Below the pieces are notes generated by a model, which was not told the origin of the DNA, did no database searches, and saw only the letters and a program-made list of their open reading frames with translations. Shown here piece after piece: positions 26,847 through 34,709 of a DNA stretch of 50,458 bases. The stretch comes from Chloroflexi bacterium TSY (GTDB lineage: Bacteria > Chloroflexota > Anaerolineae > Caldilineales > Caldilineaceae), in the NCBI GenBank assembly GCA_019217005.1, contig JAHBNG010000112.1, positions 1 through 50,458 on the forward strand. The letters run 5' to 3'. Each line of letters opens with the position of its first letter. Within the stretch, counting starts at the first letter, position 1. A program made the translations under genes and the position numbers.

Positions 26847-27908
26847 CTATTCTTGACGATCGAATCGTTTCATTGTAGAGGAACGCACAACCAACTTTGG
26901 CAAAAGTGCCACATGACTGGCAGGCTCGTCTTTATTCCCTCGCAGACGAGCCAATAGTTTCTCAACGGCGGATCGAGAAATCTCCTCAACAGGCTGCCGT
27001 ATAGTCGTCAATGGTGGATCCACAACCTCTGTCAGGGCAATATCATCAAATCCAACGATTGATACATCTTCGGGGACACGTAATCCCAGTTCGCGGGCAC
27101 CAGCATATGCGCCAAAGGCGACCATATCGTTGATGGTGAAAAGAGCGGTTGGCGGATTGACGCCGCTCAACAATTCGCGCGCGCCCTGTCGCCCCATATT
27201 CATCGTTTCCGAATCGCCAAAATCAGTCGCAGACGCGCCCTGCCAAATCAGCCGTTGATTAAATTCAATTTGGGCCTCATCTAACGCCTGACGATATCCT
27301 TGTAACCGATCAAGTCGATTGACAGTTCGAATGGAGCCTGAAACGAGGCCAATCTGTCGATGGCCAAGCGTCGTCAGGTGATTTACGGCCAAGTATGCCC
27401 CCTGAACATTATCGACGCCAATACTGTCAATTGTGTATTGATCTGCTTGCTGAGTGGGACGATCAAATGCGATCAGGTTCAACCCACGATCAAGCAGAGG
27501 AGAGAGATGGTCAAATTTTTCTGGCGCAGACCCCAGTATAATCCCGCGCACCCCATGTCCCCATAGCTCCTCTGCATATCCTTGCTCGCGAATCGGGTTG
27601 CGTTCACTATTGCCTAGCAATACTTGATATCCACTTCCCAAAGCTGCCTCTTCGATATAGCGAGCAAAGATGCCCCAGAATGGATTTGCCACAGAAGGAA
27701 CAATGAGGCCAATAAGCGGTGCAGATCCGGTTTTCAGACCACGGGCTGAGTGGTTGGGCCTGTATCCTAATTGCTCAATGGCCCGCTGGATACGCTCTTT
27801 GGTACTTGGCCTCATGCGCTCGACTCGTCCGTTCAACAGGTTTGAGACGGTACTCGGTGATACTTCGGCAAGTCGAGCGACATCCAAAATAGTTGCTCGC
27901 TCGGGCAT
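26847..27908 (-). CDS. LacI family transcriptional repressor
   Basis: 353 residues. N-terminal LacI helix-turn-helix and hinge are textbook (TILDVARLAEVSPSTVSNLL then GRV and ERIQRAIEQLGYRPN). The rest is a periplasmic-binding-protein-like sensor domain (APLIGLIVPSVANPFWG, GSIRTVNRLDRLQGY, GFDDIALTEVVDPPLTT). It is the first gene of the transporter cluster and should control it in response to the imported sugar. The start is ATG at 27908. A candidate operator lies about 150 bases upstream. Confidence 0.9.
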   Translation of the reverse strand: MPERATILDVARLAEVSPSTVSNLLNGRVERMRPSTKERIQRAIEQLGYRPNHSARGLKTGSAPLIGLIVPSVANPFWGIFARYIEEAALGSGYQVLLGNSERNPIREQGYAEELWGHGVRGIILGSAPEKFDHLSPLLDRGLNLIAFDRPTQQADQYTIDSIGVDNVQGAYLAVNHLTTLGHRQIGLVSGSIRTVNRLDRLQGYRQALDEAQIEFNQRLIWQGASATDFGDSETMNMGRQGARELLSGVNPPTALFTINDMVAFGAYAGARELGLRVPEDVSIVGFDDIALTEVVDPPLTTIRQPVEEISRSAVEKLLARLRGNKDEPASHVALLPKLVVRSSTMKRFDRQE

Positions 27909-28055
27909 GTTGCGTAATAGGCAGATTACAATATCGAAAAATGGGTGGAACGAGGATTAGCAACTCCGCAACCAATGATCATCCAGCAAAAGCATGAGTC
28001 ACGGACCCATTACAGCCTGACCTAGCACAGTCATACTGGTTACGCAAATCAGGTG

Positions 28056-28076
28056 TAACGTTTTACTACAACGTTA
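28056..28076. promoter_or_regulatory. Candidate LacI-type operator
   Basis: TAACGTT (28056-28062) and AACGTTA (28070-28076) are exact complements around a seven-base spacer. AACGTT half-sites with alternating spacing are common for LacI-family repressors. It lies upstream of lacI, consistent with autoregulation. Inferred. Confidence 0.4.
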
Positions 28077-28105
28077 TACTAACATAGTGTTTTTGTATTG
28101 TCAAC

Positions 28106-28580
28106 GGTACCATCAAAACCTTGTCAGGCCACACCGGTGGGGTCTGGTCAGTGGCCTTCAGTTCTGATGATCAGACTCTGGCTAGTGGAAGTGAAGATCA
28201 AACAGTGCGCTTATGGGGTGTCGACACCGGCCAAAGCCTCAATACCTTAACGGGCCACACCAATGGGGTCTTATCGGTGGCCTGGTCGCCAGCGACAGCA
28301 AATATGAACAGCCCCAATGGTTACCTATTGGCCAGTAGCAGTAGGGATCGAACGGTTCTCTTGTGGGATGTCGGGGAATCCTCCGGGTCTGGCCAAAGCT
28401 GCATAACCTTGTTAGGCCATTCCATTTGGGTTTGGTCAGCGGCTTTCAGCCCCGACGGTCAAACCCTGGCCAGTGGAAGTGATGACCAAACGATACGTTT
28501 ATAGGATGTCGATACAGGCCAAAATTTGAAAACGTTTTGGGATAGTTCAGCAATTGTAAGTTCGAGGTTAGACCGACAAT
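28106..28580 (+). pseudogene. WD40-repeat protein fragment
   Basis: Three and a half WD40 repeats are readable: LSGHTGGVWSVAFSSDDQTL to VRLWGVDTGQ, a second with a longer strand loop (LASSSRDRTVLLWDVG), and a third ending TIRL-stop-DVDTGQNLKTF. The TAG at 28502-28504 replaces the expected Trp codon. No start or N-terminal effector domain is present, so it is the tail of a larger protein (often NB-ARC/WD40 regulators in this group). The relic lies outside any IS boundary that I can see. Confidence 0.75.
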
Positions 28581-28844
28581 CTGGCCACAAATTCTGTGCG
28601 ATCGCCACTCCAGGTGACAGCCACTACCCACAACCAACGTTGGACGGCCGGTCATTCCTCCTCGCTTGGTCCAAAAGTGGCGGTCACCTTCCGCTCATCT
28701 CGCCGCCAACCCACGCCGAGAGCTCGATGACTGTCACTTCACTGCTGCGATGGGGCAGACATCGACTGTTCTCTAGACTTGGCGCGGGAGTGACTGGCAT
28801 CTGGCGGCTTTCAAGTGACATTTGCTGGGGATGGTTAGTAAGGG

Positions 28845-28873
28845 TTGACAGATGTTACACCGCAGGCTATACT
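28845..28873 (+). promoter_or_regulatory. Canonical sigma-70 type promoter
   Basis: TTGACA (28845-28850) and TATACT (28868-28873) are separated by the ideal 17 bases. It points at the ORF start at 28932, 59 bases further on, and then at IS4 copy B. Everything between WD40 relic and IS4 copy B (28581-29058) otherwise holds no convincing gene. Confidence 0.6.
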
Positions 28874-28931
28874 GATCTGGTAGTCCTGCTACTCAACCGT
28901 TCGTTATTACTGACAGGAAGGAGGTGCTGAA

Positions 28932-28976
28932 ATGACAGAATTCCCAACTTCATACCTCCGGAAAGCGGTGAGTTGA
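28932..28976 (+). pseudogene. Truncated gene start (14 codons) behind strong promoter and RBS
   Basis: GGAAGGAGGTG lies seven bases before an ATG that reads MTEFPTSYLRKAVS and then stops. The near-perfect expression signals contrast with the tiny product. It may be a leader peptide or, more likely, the 5' end of a gene whose body was lost before IS4 copy B arrived 80 bases downstream. Confidence 0.4.
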
Positions 28977-29058
28977 TCAAACATATTCATCTTTCAGGGT
29001 GTTCTTCTTCATATTGGCGCGTTAATTGGCGTATCCTGTTTCGCCCAATCCTGAACAC

Positions 29059-30560
29059 CTTTACTTTCTGGTAAAAGAAAAGAAAAGAGATGAGGTGAGA
29101 AATGTGACAAAAAGCGGTTAGCAGTTCATCCTAAAGGTAGAGAACCCAAAAAGGAGGAAGGAATGCTAACCGCGCCAGAAATAACTATAGCAGTACTGAT
29201 GAATGTATTGCAAGTAACGCCGATGGGAACAAACGTAAATGTAATGCGTCTGATGTGGGCAATGCTGAATGGGTCGTTTCTGAAAAGTCGAGGAGCAATC
29301 CATAGCGCATTGAAAGAAAGCGGGTTTGAAGATGAGGAGCTCCGGCGAAGCTGGTGGAGCTTTCGATATGGATCATGGGATATCACAAGTCTGCTGGGGT
29401 CGTGGCAAGAAGAAGTGGAAAGGGAATGGGAGGCAAAAAGTTAGAAGGGTACCGAGTGAAAAGCATAGATATCACAGGGTTCTGGCGACCGAAGCTGCAA
29501 GGGAAAGTGAACCGACTCTATAACTCAACGGCTCGTCGGGCATTGTCCGCGCTCATCTTTGGAGTGATGATAAGCTCGGGGGAGATAGGCGGGAAGCGAG
29601 TGCCACTGCTCAAGGCAATCATGAGATGCACGGTTGGAACAAAGGAAAGTGAGTTTCGGAAAAAGCTGCTGAAAGAGACGAAGAAATCACTGGAGTCAGA
29701 CGAAGTGGCGGTGGTCGATGCCGGGTTTACAATCAGAGAAATGCTAGAAAGCGGCATCGACCGATTTGTCCTGCGGGAAGCCATTAACTGCACAGTGCGC
29801 CGCAATGAGTTCCCCAAACGCAAAGAAAAAGGCAGACCACCTGAATATGGTGATATTGTGCGTCCGCTCTCTCGCAGCTATAAGGGAAAGCGACTCGAGG
29901 CTACAACTCCGGACTCGTCTGGTCGCTTTCTCTATAGTGGTCGCCTGATTTGCTATCAAGCATGGCACAATCTCGTCCCCAGAACAACCAAGGTGGATAC
30001 AGCCAACCGTACCTACTCGATTTACGTCATTCAGGATCCGGCCTACAACACACCTTTGGTTTTGGCGACCGTTATGACTTTGCAGCCTGAAACCATTTAT
30101 CTTGTCTACCTGGAACGCTGGCCTGTTGAACCTCCCCCCTTGGCTTCCAAGCAGATGATTGGCTTACATCGTCAATTTGTTCATGCCGATGAGGCTTGTT
30201 TCCGCTTACCTGAACTGGGGCTGCTGGCTGGCAATCTTCTTTCCCATTTAGCCGCTTCTCTTCCTCCCATACCGACTGGCTACTGGGATCGAGAGCCTCA
30301 AGCCACTCCCGGCAGGCTGCGCCGTGTTCTCTCGAGTGCTCTTTTTCCAACTCCTGACCAACTCGACCCTGACTTTCGGAAAAAGGCCTCGGTTTCACAC
30401 CATTTCCCTAAAGGCGTTCTCGCTCATCGCCGCCTCAATGCCGCTGCTTAAACTAGCCGAGCACTATTTTTACATTTTATCCCGTTTTTTCAGGGTGGAT
30501 TCTTTTTTCCGCCCCTTTCGGTTTGCCCTTTGTCACTCAAGCCTTTACCAGAAAGTAAAG
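29059..30560 (+). mobile_element. IS4-family insertion sequence, copy B
   Basis: 1,502 bp with the same CTTTACTTTCTGGTAAA inverted ends as copy A, in the opposite orientation 16 kb away. The flanks read GAACAC on the left and TACACG on the right; ACAC may be part of a target duplication, but the boundary is ambiguous. Confidence 0.85.
29163..30451 (+). pseudogene. IS4-family transposase, frameshifted (copy B)
   Basis: The N-terminal frame (MLTAPEITIAVLMN) ends at a TAG near 29442, and the catalytic frame continues one base over. Copy B has five A residues where copy A has six. Adding one A gives 1,290 bases, exactly 430 codons; copy A repaired is 429, and the single-codon difference is visible near the end (GYWDREPQATP versus GYWARASTTP). 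The catalytic residues and Y-2-R-3-E-6-K signature match copy A. Confidence 0.8.
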
Positions 30561-30601
30561 TACACGCATTGACAAGATATTTCTTTGGTTTAGCCCCTAA
30601 G

Positions 30602-30636
30602 CCGTAGGTATGATTTTACAAACCTACGGTTTTTTT
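30602..30636 (+). terminator. Rho-independent terminator
   Basis: CCGTAGGT and ACCTACGG form an 8-base perfect stem with a 12-base loop, followed by TTTTTTT. It lies just outside IS4 copy B and probably ended transcription of whatever gene occupied the site before the IS. Confidence 0.8.
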
Positions 30637-30687
30637 GATCTTCAAATAATTTTCTTATGACGAACAATGAAAGGCAACTGACGAACA

Positions 30688-31485
30688 ATGAAACAACCCC
30701 AAATTTGGCATCATGGCTTAGTTGCGCGCAACTGGGGCGAATTCGAAACAGAGGGAGGGAAAGAAGCCCTCTATTTCAGAAGCATCATCGAGCGATCTGG
30801 ACAGCCAGTGCTTGATCTTGGCTGTGGTAGCGGACGCCTGCTGTTATCTTACTTACAGGCAGGGTTGCATGTTGATGGCTGCGACTACTCGGCGGATATG
30901 ATCGAACAATGCCGGAAACGTGCGGACACGGAAGGATTTGCACCGCAGCTCTATACCCAAGCCACGCACGAATTGGACTTACCCCACCGTTACAAAACCA
31001 TATTCGCCTGCGGAGTCGTTGGCTTAGGCGGCGAACGGCAGCTTACCCAAGCAGCGATGCACCGCTGCCATGAACATCTACGGCCTGGCGGCAGTTTCGC
31101 TTTTGACTATCAGGTGCGCTGGAACGATCCGCCCGCCTGGATGTCCCGCCTGCCCGAGCACAGGAACTGGCCATTGCCGGATTGGCCTGAATCTGGCGAG
31201 CGTAAGCGCCTATCCGACGGGACTGAGCTTGAGTTGGTAACCCGAACGATATCCATGGATCCTCTGGAAGAGGTTGCCACCCGTCAAATTCGCGCACGCT
31301 TGTGGCAGGACGATGAGATGATCAAAGAAGAGATTCATACTCAGAAGCTCGATGACTATAGCAAAAATGAGTTAGTCCTAATGCTTAAGGTGGCTGGTTT
31401 CCAAAACATTCAGCTTTACGGCGATTATACAGATGAACCAGCCACGATGGACCATCAGACTCTCATCTTTGTGGCTGAGAAATGA
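30688..31485 (+). CDS. Class I SAM-dependent methyltransferase
   Basis: 265 residues. Motif I is LDLGCGSGRLLL, the ribose-binding acidic residue is in GCDYSADM, and motif IV/V is seen around FACGVVGLGG and HEHLRPGGSF. The substrate cannot be inferred. No clear ribosome site precedes the ATG. Directly upstream, TGACGAACAATGAAA occurs twice (30659 and 30681), a 22-base-period duplication that includes the start codon. The gene ends ten bases before a 79-bp miniature element. Confidence 0.8.
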   Translation: MKQPQIWHHGLVARNWGEFETEGGKEALYFRSIIERSGQPVLDLGCGSGRLLLSYLQAGLHVDGCDYSADMIEQCRKRADTEGFAPQLYTQATHELDLPHRYKTIFACGVVGLGGERQLTQAAMHRCHEHLRPGGSFAFDYQVRWNDPPAWMSRLPEHRNWPLPDWPESGERKRLSDGTELELVTRTISMDPLEEVATRQIRARLWQDDEMIKEEIHTQKLDDYSKNELVLMLKVAGFQNIQLYGDYTDEPATMDHQTLIFVAEK

Positions 31486-31499
31486 GTAGCACTGCTAAG

Positions 31500-31578
31500 A
31501 ACCTATCCGAGCAGTGGTTGTGGGTCCGATCAGTTTCTCGAGCGAGAATAGATCGTCACAGAACTTTTCGGATAAGCA
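31500..31578. mobile_element. 79-bp miniature element, copy 1
   Basis: Flanked by CTAAG (31495-31499) and CTAAA (31579-31583), that is, a CTAA target duplication. The ends contain CCTATCCGA on the left and TTTTCGGATAAG on the right. Copy 2 at 38621-38699 is also exactly 79 bp, is in inverted orientation and is about 85 percent similar by eye. Non-coding. Confidence 0.8.
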
Positions 31579-31699
31579 CTAAAGCCGAAAAGCACTTCAG
31601 AAGCGAAGAATAAAAATATCATGTAGCAGCGCGGTGCGGCTCGCTACTACATGATATTTATCTTTTGCGCTGTTCCGACATAACCAAAGTGTGGAGATG

Positions 31700-31934
31700 C
31701 CAGCCCATCATCGTCTACAGTCGTAACGATTGATGCTCTGCTCCTGGATGATGCGTCGCCGCCACAGTTCGTCCAGACCATTGGCAACCACATCTTCATT
31801 GGCACCACTTGCCGCAACAAGTATCTCGAAATTAATTGCTCCAGCGCCTGGACGTTCTGTTGGGCGAACTCCTCTCGCTTGACGAGAATCCACTCACGGA
31901 ATTCACGCAAATTGGAATGATTTAAATCCTGCAA
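31700..31934 (-). pseudogene. Relic of an AAA/BTAD-type regulator ATPase
   Basis: One frame gives LREFREWILVKREEFAQQNVQALEQL and a second gives NFEILVAASGANEDVVANGL followed by DELWRRRIIQEQ. DELWxRRIxxEQ is typical of the region after the ATPase core in large SARP/BTAD or LuxR-like activators common in Chloroflexota. The two halves are frameshifted, and both ends are missing. No start is proposed. Confidence 0.5.
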
Positions 31935-32065
31935 AAATCTAACCCATTACCGCATTCCTCGCACCTGGAGTGTTCCGGGTGCCTCGAAGTCTGATGTCTA
32001 GAGAACTGGATGCCGTGCCTTTAGCTTGACGGTCAGCCAACCCGGAGTAGTTGGGCAAAGGCTTC

Positions 32066-32188
32066 TTCAATCGACCCATGTTCCATATACCGGGGACGCA
32101 CTTTGCCTACGACAACTGTGCACCCTATATGCTGTCCGCTATTGTGCAGCAAGTGACTGGAATGACCGTGCTAGACTATATTTTCTGA
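32066..32188 (+). pseudogene. Relic of a class C beta-lactamase-related serine hydrolase
   Basis: The frame reads FNRPMFHIPGTHFAYDNCAP then YMLSAIVQQVTGMTVLDYIF and a stop. PGTxFxYxNxxxxxLxxIVxxVTGxxxxDYL is the hallmark of the Tyr-containing second motif (Y-x-N) of the serine beta-lactamase-like family; here the motif is YDN. Only about 40 residues survive. The serine motif region is absent. Confidence 0.6.
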
Positions 32189-32290
32189 CCGTTGAAAAGC
32201 TCAATCGCCAATTTCTGCCCTTCGCGCCACTCGACGATGCGTTCATCCACCGATGAGTCCTCAAAGCACAGGTCACAGTGGCGCTCTAAT
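32176..32290 (-). pseudogene. Relic of an SRPBCC/polyketide cyclase-like protein
   Basis: The C-terminal piece reads CFEDSSVDERIVEWREGQKL then AIELFNGQ and stops at 32176. The pattern resembles a beta-strand/helix region of SRPBCC-type proteins. It overlaps the serine hydrolase relic by about 13 bases on the other strand, marking an old recombination junction, and abuts the intact SRPBCC domain gene at 32297. Confidence 0.35.
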
Positions 32291-32296
32291 GTCCCT

Positions 32297-33400
32297 TTAG
32301 GTCGCTTGTGCAGTTGCAGCCCGGTTCGACCGAACCTTGTCGGCGAGCCCCTTCAGATTACCGTCGATAATCTTGCCCATCATCATTTTCATCATGGTCT
32401 GGCCCATTAGCCATCCAAAGGGACCGTACTTCGCTCGAAAATCCATGTCCCACGTCACCCTCGACCGCCCGTTATCCGTCGGCTCAACAGACATCATAGA
32501 ATATGCCTCATGGAGAGGCATTGATGCCATGTCCGACATTTGAAGGCGAAATCTCCGTTTTGTCGGCTCCCACTCTGTAATCTCTTCAACCAAAGAGGTG
32601 CCGTTCTTAAAGTGGTTACGTCGTCTTGATCCGATTCCGTCTTCGCCATCTGTCAGTACATCGACTGATACGATTTCGGGTGCAAACTCGTCAACATGCA
32701 TGAAGTTACCGAGAACCGCCCATACATCGTCAGGCGTGGCGTCGATTTCTAGTGTTCGTTCGAAGTGTATCATTTTTGATTCCTTTCGTTGTGGCGATAA
32801 CGCCGGGTTTACATTTAGATAGTCTCTAACTGGACTACTATACTTCTCATAGCGGGCCTGATAGCCCAGGATCCGACCAACGGGGGCTAGAATCCCAAAC
32901 ATGATTTTTTGCACAATACGAGACGGATTCGTCGGGTGTAACTCATCATGAAATGCTCGGAGGATGACAGCCAACTGGAATAAGTTTGGGAACCCCGTCT
33001 CTTTCATTTTGCCATCCGCGGCCAGACCATAAACCGTCTCAAAATAGGTCTCACTGTCGAGCGCCGGACGTATTTGCCAAAGGATTCGGGCTTCTTCACT
33101 ACCAGCGGCACCAAGGAAGGCGTGTGGTACGTTGCAAGGAAAGTCGAAGCTTTCACTGGCCACATAGGTACGCTCTTGATCCTTGATCTTGACGGAAACC
33201 ATGCCAGCTAGCACCTCAATATGCTCATCCTGATAGGGATGATAATGTTCGGGCACCCCCCATTCAGCTGCGCCATCAACGGCTCTGTTGTAGGTCGCTT
33301 CCATCTCTAATAACTCGCCACTCGTATCAGCCGCCGTCTTGATAAACTTGACTGTCCCAGCCATCGCTCTGTTTGATATGACTTTCCCTGCGTGTGCCAT
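32297..33400 (-). CDS. Cupin protein fused in frame to SRPBCC domain protein
   Basis: 367 residues from the ATG at 33400 (MAHAGKVISN, GAGAAG site). Residues about 1-195 are a cupin protein (HYHPYQDEHIEVLAGMVSVK, then VPHAFLGAAG), and from about 210 an SRPBCC hydrophobic-ligand domain (HFERTLEIDATPDDVWAVLG ... WDMDFRAKYGPFGWLMG). The join reads YLNVNPALSPQRKESKMIHF. An internal ATG at 32773 has its own AAAGGA site, as expected of a separate second gene. So this may be two cistrons whose stop codon was lost, a sequencing indel, or a genuine fusion. Both halves are intact. Confidence 0.7.
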   Translation of the reverse strand: MAHAGKVISNRAMAGTVKFIKTAADTSGELLEMEATYNRAVDGAAEWGVPEHYHPYQDEHIEVLAGMVSVKIKDQERTYVASESFDFPCNVPHAFLGAAGSEEARILWQIRPALDSETYFETVYGLAADGKMKETGFPNLFQLAVILRAFHDELHPTNPSRIVQKIMFGILAPVGRILGYQARYEKYSSPVRDYLNVNPALSPQRKESKMIHFERTLEIDATPDDVWAVLGNFMHVDEFAPEIVSVDVLTDGEDGIGSRRRNHFKNGTSLVEEITEWEPTKRRFRLQMSDMASMPLHEAYSMMSVEPTDNGRSRVTWDMDFRAKYGPFGWLMGQTMMKMMMGKIIDGNLKGLADKVRSNRAATAQAT

Positions 33401-33495
33401 GGTTCTTCTCATTCATTCATTAACTTGCGATTGACGATTCCAAGTCCTATCTGCATCTTTGACTCGGTACATTCAGTATAAGCCCATGAGCGGGC

Positions 33496-33567
33496 GATGT
33501 CGTCCATCGAAAGGATGATATTGCGATTGAAGGGGGATGACATCGTAACTGAGGGAAGGATGACATC
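33496..33567. promoter_or_regulatory. Four GATG-type boxes upstream of the cupin gene
   Basis: GATGTCGTCC (33496), GATGATATT (33514), GATGACATC (33536) and GATGACATC (33559) recur at 18-23 base spacing within 160 bases of the cupin start. They resemble the GATGTCC/GATGACGTC boxes upstream of the esterase gene at 5.25-5.32 kb. The gap 33401-33712 otherwise holds no gene; GGTAGACCGCAG near 33598 matches an end of the 222-bp element at 6.5 kb. Confidence 0.4.
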
Positions 33568-34709
33568 TTATAGAAAAATTGAAAATGAGATTTGTGGTAG
33601 ACCGCAGCATAACACTGCGTAAGTTTCCCACTTTGGACCAGTAGGGCATTCGGCCGAAAACTTGCGGTTGCGAGTAGGCAAAGAGTATTATAATTAAGCA
33701 GCTTCTCTACTACTGTTTTGTCAGATAAGTTATAATACGGTAAACTCTGCCAGAAAGTGACTAAAAAAACGAGGAGGCAGAGAGAAATGAAGCAAGTATA
33801 TAAAGTTAAACTAAGTGATAAAGACAGAAATGAATTAAGGCGAATAACGGCAAAAGGAAAAGAGAACGTAAGAAAGATAAGAAGGGCACATATTCTGCTC
33901 TTGTCAGATGGAGGAAAACAGACAGAGAAATCATGGAACGAGTGGGAGTGACGCGAGCAACGGTGGTGCGAATCCGCAAAAGATATGTGACGGAAGGGCT
34001 AACCAAAGCCCCAGAAGAGAGGCCAAGAAGCGGACGACCAGTCGAGATTAGTAACGAAGCCAGAGCCAAAATCACGGCACTAGCGTGTACGAAAGGACCA
34101 GATGGGCGAAGCCGATGGACTTTAAGGCTGCTAGCAACCACAGCGGTTGAGTTAAAGTTTGTGGAAGACATTTCGCATGAAACCGTGAGTGAAATTCTGA
34201 AAAAAAACGAACTGAAACCCCATTTGAAGGTGCAGTGGTGTATCGGAAAGTTAACACCTACATACTTGTGGCACATGGAACAAATCTTGGACCTCTATGC
34301 ACAGCCCTATGACCCCAAGAATCCTCTCTGGTGGGTGTTACGATGAAAAACCTTGTCAGCTCTTGGGCGATACAATCGTGCCGATTGAGATGAAACCAGG
34401 CAAGAAATGGCGCTATGATCATCACTATGAACGCAAGGGCATCTGTTACATCTTGATTGCTTACCAGCCACACACTGGACAGCGGGTTGTTCAGATTACC
34501 GAACGGCGCAGAGGCCAAGAGTATGCTCGCTTCATGCATGATCTCAAAACGAAACACAATCCTGATGCCGATTCATTACAGATTGTTCAGGATAATCTCA
34601 ACATTCATTCACCCAGTTCCTTCTACACCATCTTTTCGCCTGAGGAAGCTTTCGCTCTGGCTCAGCACTTTCAGATGGTTTATACCCCCGTCAACGGGAG
34701 TTGGCTTAA

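Noticed and set aside
18460..28504. Stop-codon (amber) recoding suggested by two internal TAG codons
   Set aside because: TAG acts as the natural stop in other genes here (for example the repaired DUF4058 gene and IS701 transposases), and both affected genes look otherwise decayed.
28526..28930. 134-residue plus-strand ORF after the WD40 relic
   Set aside because: It starts inside the WD40 relic in the relic's own frame and then continues with no family likeness and unusual composition; it is read-through of decayed DNA.
29163..29523. Programmed -1 frameshift in the IS4 transposase at the A-run
   Set aside because: The two copies are shifted in different ways at different runs and both repair to a single ORF, so mutation or sequencing error explains it better than recoding.
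11343..30560. Composite transposon made of IS4 copies A and B carrying the sugar operon
   Set aside because: The enclosed 16 kb is typical chromosomal content, and outer flanks share no target duplication; independent insertions are simpler.
33496..33567. CRISPR-like array of GATG boxes
   Set aside because: Units are about 9-10 bases with irregular 18-23 base spacing and no conserved repeat; this does not fit CRISPR.
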